From NCBI RefSeq assembly GCF_014395225.1, contig NZ_CP060723.1, positions 1,054,001-1,118,000 on the forward strand: a stretch of 64,000 nt of DNA, read 5' to 3'. Positions 63,133 through 64,000 of the stretch are shown here, piece by piece. Made by a program: the position numbers and the translations under genes. This DNA comes from Pedobacter roseus (GTDB taxonomy: Bacteria; Bacteroidota; Bacteroidia; Sphingobacteriales; Sphingobacteriaceae). Under the pieces are notes generated by a model. That model made no database searches. It saw nothing but the letters and a program-made list of their open reading frames with translations, and was not told where the DNA came from. Each line of letters opens with the position of its first letter. Position 1 is the first letter of the stretch.

Positions 63133-64000
63133 ATGACTGACAAAGTTTTAGGCGTTATCCTTGGCGGTGGCCAGGGCTCTAGATTATCGCCACTAACACA
63201 AACACGTTCAAAACCGGCAGTTCCGATTGCTGGTAAATATCGGTTGGTAGATATCCCAATTTCCAATTGCCTTAATTCAGGCATCCACCGTATGTTTGTG
63301 TTAACACAGTTTAATTCGGCATCCCTAAACAAACACATTAAAAACACGTATCACTTTAGCCACTTTAGTACGGCTTTTGTTGATATTTTGGCGGCTGAAC
63401 AAACTGTACAAAACTCAGGTTGGTTTCAAGGTACAGCAGATGCAGTGCGTCAGTGTATGCACCACATCGTTTCGCATGAATTCGATTACATTTTAATTTT
63501 ATCTGGTGATCAGCTCTACCAGATGGATTTTAAAGATATGATCGAAAAACATATCGAAGCGAATGCAGAAATTACCATTGCAACTATTCCGGTAACTGCA
63601 AAAGATGCTACTGATTTTGGTATTTTAAAAGCTGATGAGGAAAACATGATCACTTCATTTATCGAAAAGCCTAAAACTGGTTTAGAGGAGTGGGTATCTG
63701 ATACGGGTGAAGAAATGCAGGGCGAAGGCCGTAATTTCCTGGCATCGATGGGTATTTATGTTTTTAATCGTGAGTACCTGATCAATATCTTAAATGAAAA
63801 CGAAGAGGAAAAAGATTTTGGTAAAGAAATTTTGCCAAGGGCTATCACGCAGAGCAGGGTTTTAAGTTATCAATATGAAGGTTATTGGACCGATATCGGT
63901 AATATTTCATCTTTCTTTGAGGCCAATTTAGGCTTAACTGACGAAATTCCTAAGTTTAACATGTTCGATAGCAACCACGCTATTTTCACCAGGGCACGGA
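63133..64000 (+). CDS. glgC: Glucose-1-phosphate adenylyltransferase (3' end cut by window edge)
   Basis: The first 289 codons of ADP-glucose pyrophosphorylase are present and open to the window end. GVILGGGQGSRLSPLT is the nucleotide-binding motif, followed by RSKPAVPIAGKYRLVDIPISNCLNSG, GTADAVRQ, LSGDQLYQMD and EGYWTDIGNISSF. It makes ADP-glucose for the glycogen synthase encoded eight bases upstream. Confidence 0.96.
   Translation, partial: MTDKVLGVILGGGQGSRLSPLTQTRSKPAVPIAGKYRLVDIPISNCLNSGIHRMFVLTQFNSASLNKHIKNTYHFSHFSTAFVDILAAEQTVQNSGWFQGTADAVRQCMHHIVSHEFDYILILSGDQLYQMDFKDMIEKHIEANAEITIATIPVTAKDATDFGILKADEENMITSFIEKPKTGLEEWVSDTGEEMQGEGRNFLASMGIYVFNREYLINILNENEEEKDFGKEILPRAITQSRVLSYQYEGYWTDIGNISSFFEANLGLTDEIPKFNMFDSNHAIFTRAR

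Noticed and set aside
1..64000. tRNA or rRNA genes
   Set aside because: No cloverleaf-like segment or rRNA core sequence was recognised by eye in the gaps; a covariance search would settle it.

Overview
The window looks like a chromosome segment of a Sphingobacteriaceae bacterium, most likely Pedobacter or a close relative (phylum Bacteroidota). The signs are paired SusC/SusD outer-membrane genes, many lipoproteins whose acylated Cys is followed by Lys-Lys, promoters with the Bacteroidota -7 motif TAnnTTTG, AT-rich DNA and a large load of short palindromic intergenic repeats. No rRNA, tRNA, transposase, prophage or CRISPR array was seen.

Layout. 1-9,130: end of a MoxR/DUF58 pair with a divergent DUF4159 gene; a tetR-SMR-pentapeptide cassette; a divergent Lrp-type regulator and serC-DUF1015 with a 48-residue membrane protein; DUF4350 and DUF1543 proteins. 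9,604-11,310: a lone FAD/NAD(P) protein. 12,074-31,081: an 11-gene polysaccharide/glycoprotein utilisation locus. It has two parallel SusC-SusD-fasciclin modules, DUF5007-type and delta-60-repeat lipoproteins, an M60 (enhancin-like) metallopeptidase with a C-terminal discoidin-type domain, and two alkaline-phosphatase-fold/LamG lipoproteins that lack the usual metal ligands. A GH2 beta-galactosidase, a GH27 alpha-galactosidase and an orphan fucosidase-tail-like domain follow. CAAACGTTTG palindromes sit before both the locus and the beta-galactosidase, which suggests one LacI-type regulator, not in the window, controls both. 36,400-38,400: an NmrA-type oxidoreductase and an M23 peptidase between unusual hairpin repeats.

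38,620-48,557: an NRPS-independent hydroxamate siderophore system. PLP decarboxylase, NIS synthetase-acyltransferase fusion, N-monooxygenase and a second NIS synthetase run leftward. An IutA-like TonB receptor runs rightward. The shared control region holds two 23-bp iron-box-like palindromes. 48,690-49,910: a membrane metallophosphoesterase.

50,127-61,135: assimilatory sulfate reduction. An Rrf2-type regulator precedes sulfite reductase, SUMT, a siroheme synthase-TSUP permease fusion, APS/PAPS reductase, cysD and cysN; further on are a lipoprotein and a second, diverged SUMT. A nearly identical 35-bp promoter/operator precedes both the reductase and the second SUMT. The reductase leader encodes a 23-residue peptide with four consecutive cysteines, followed by an intrinsic terminator just before the structural gene. 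This looks like a cysteine-sensing transcription attenuator and is the most interesting item in the window. The window closes with glgA and the 5' part of glgC.
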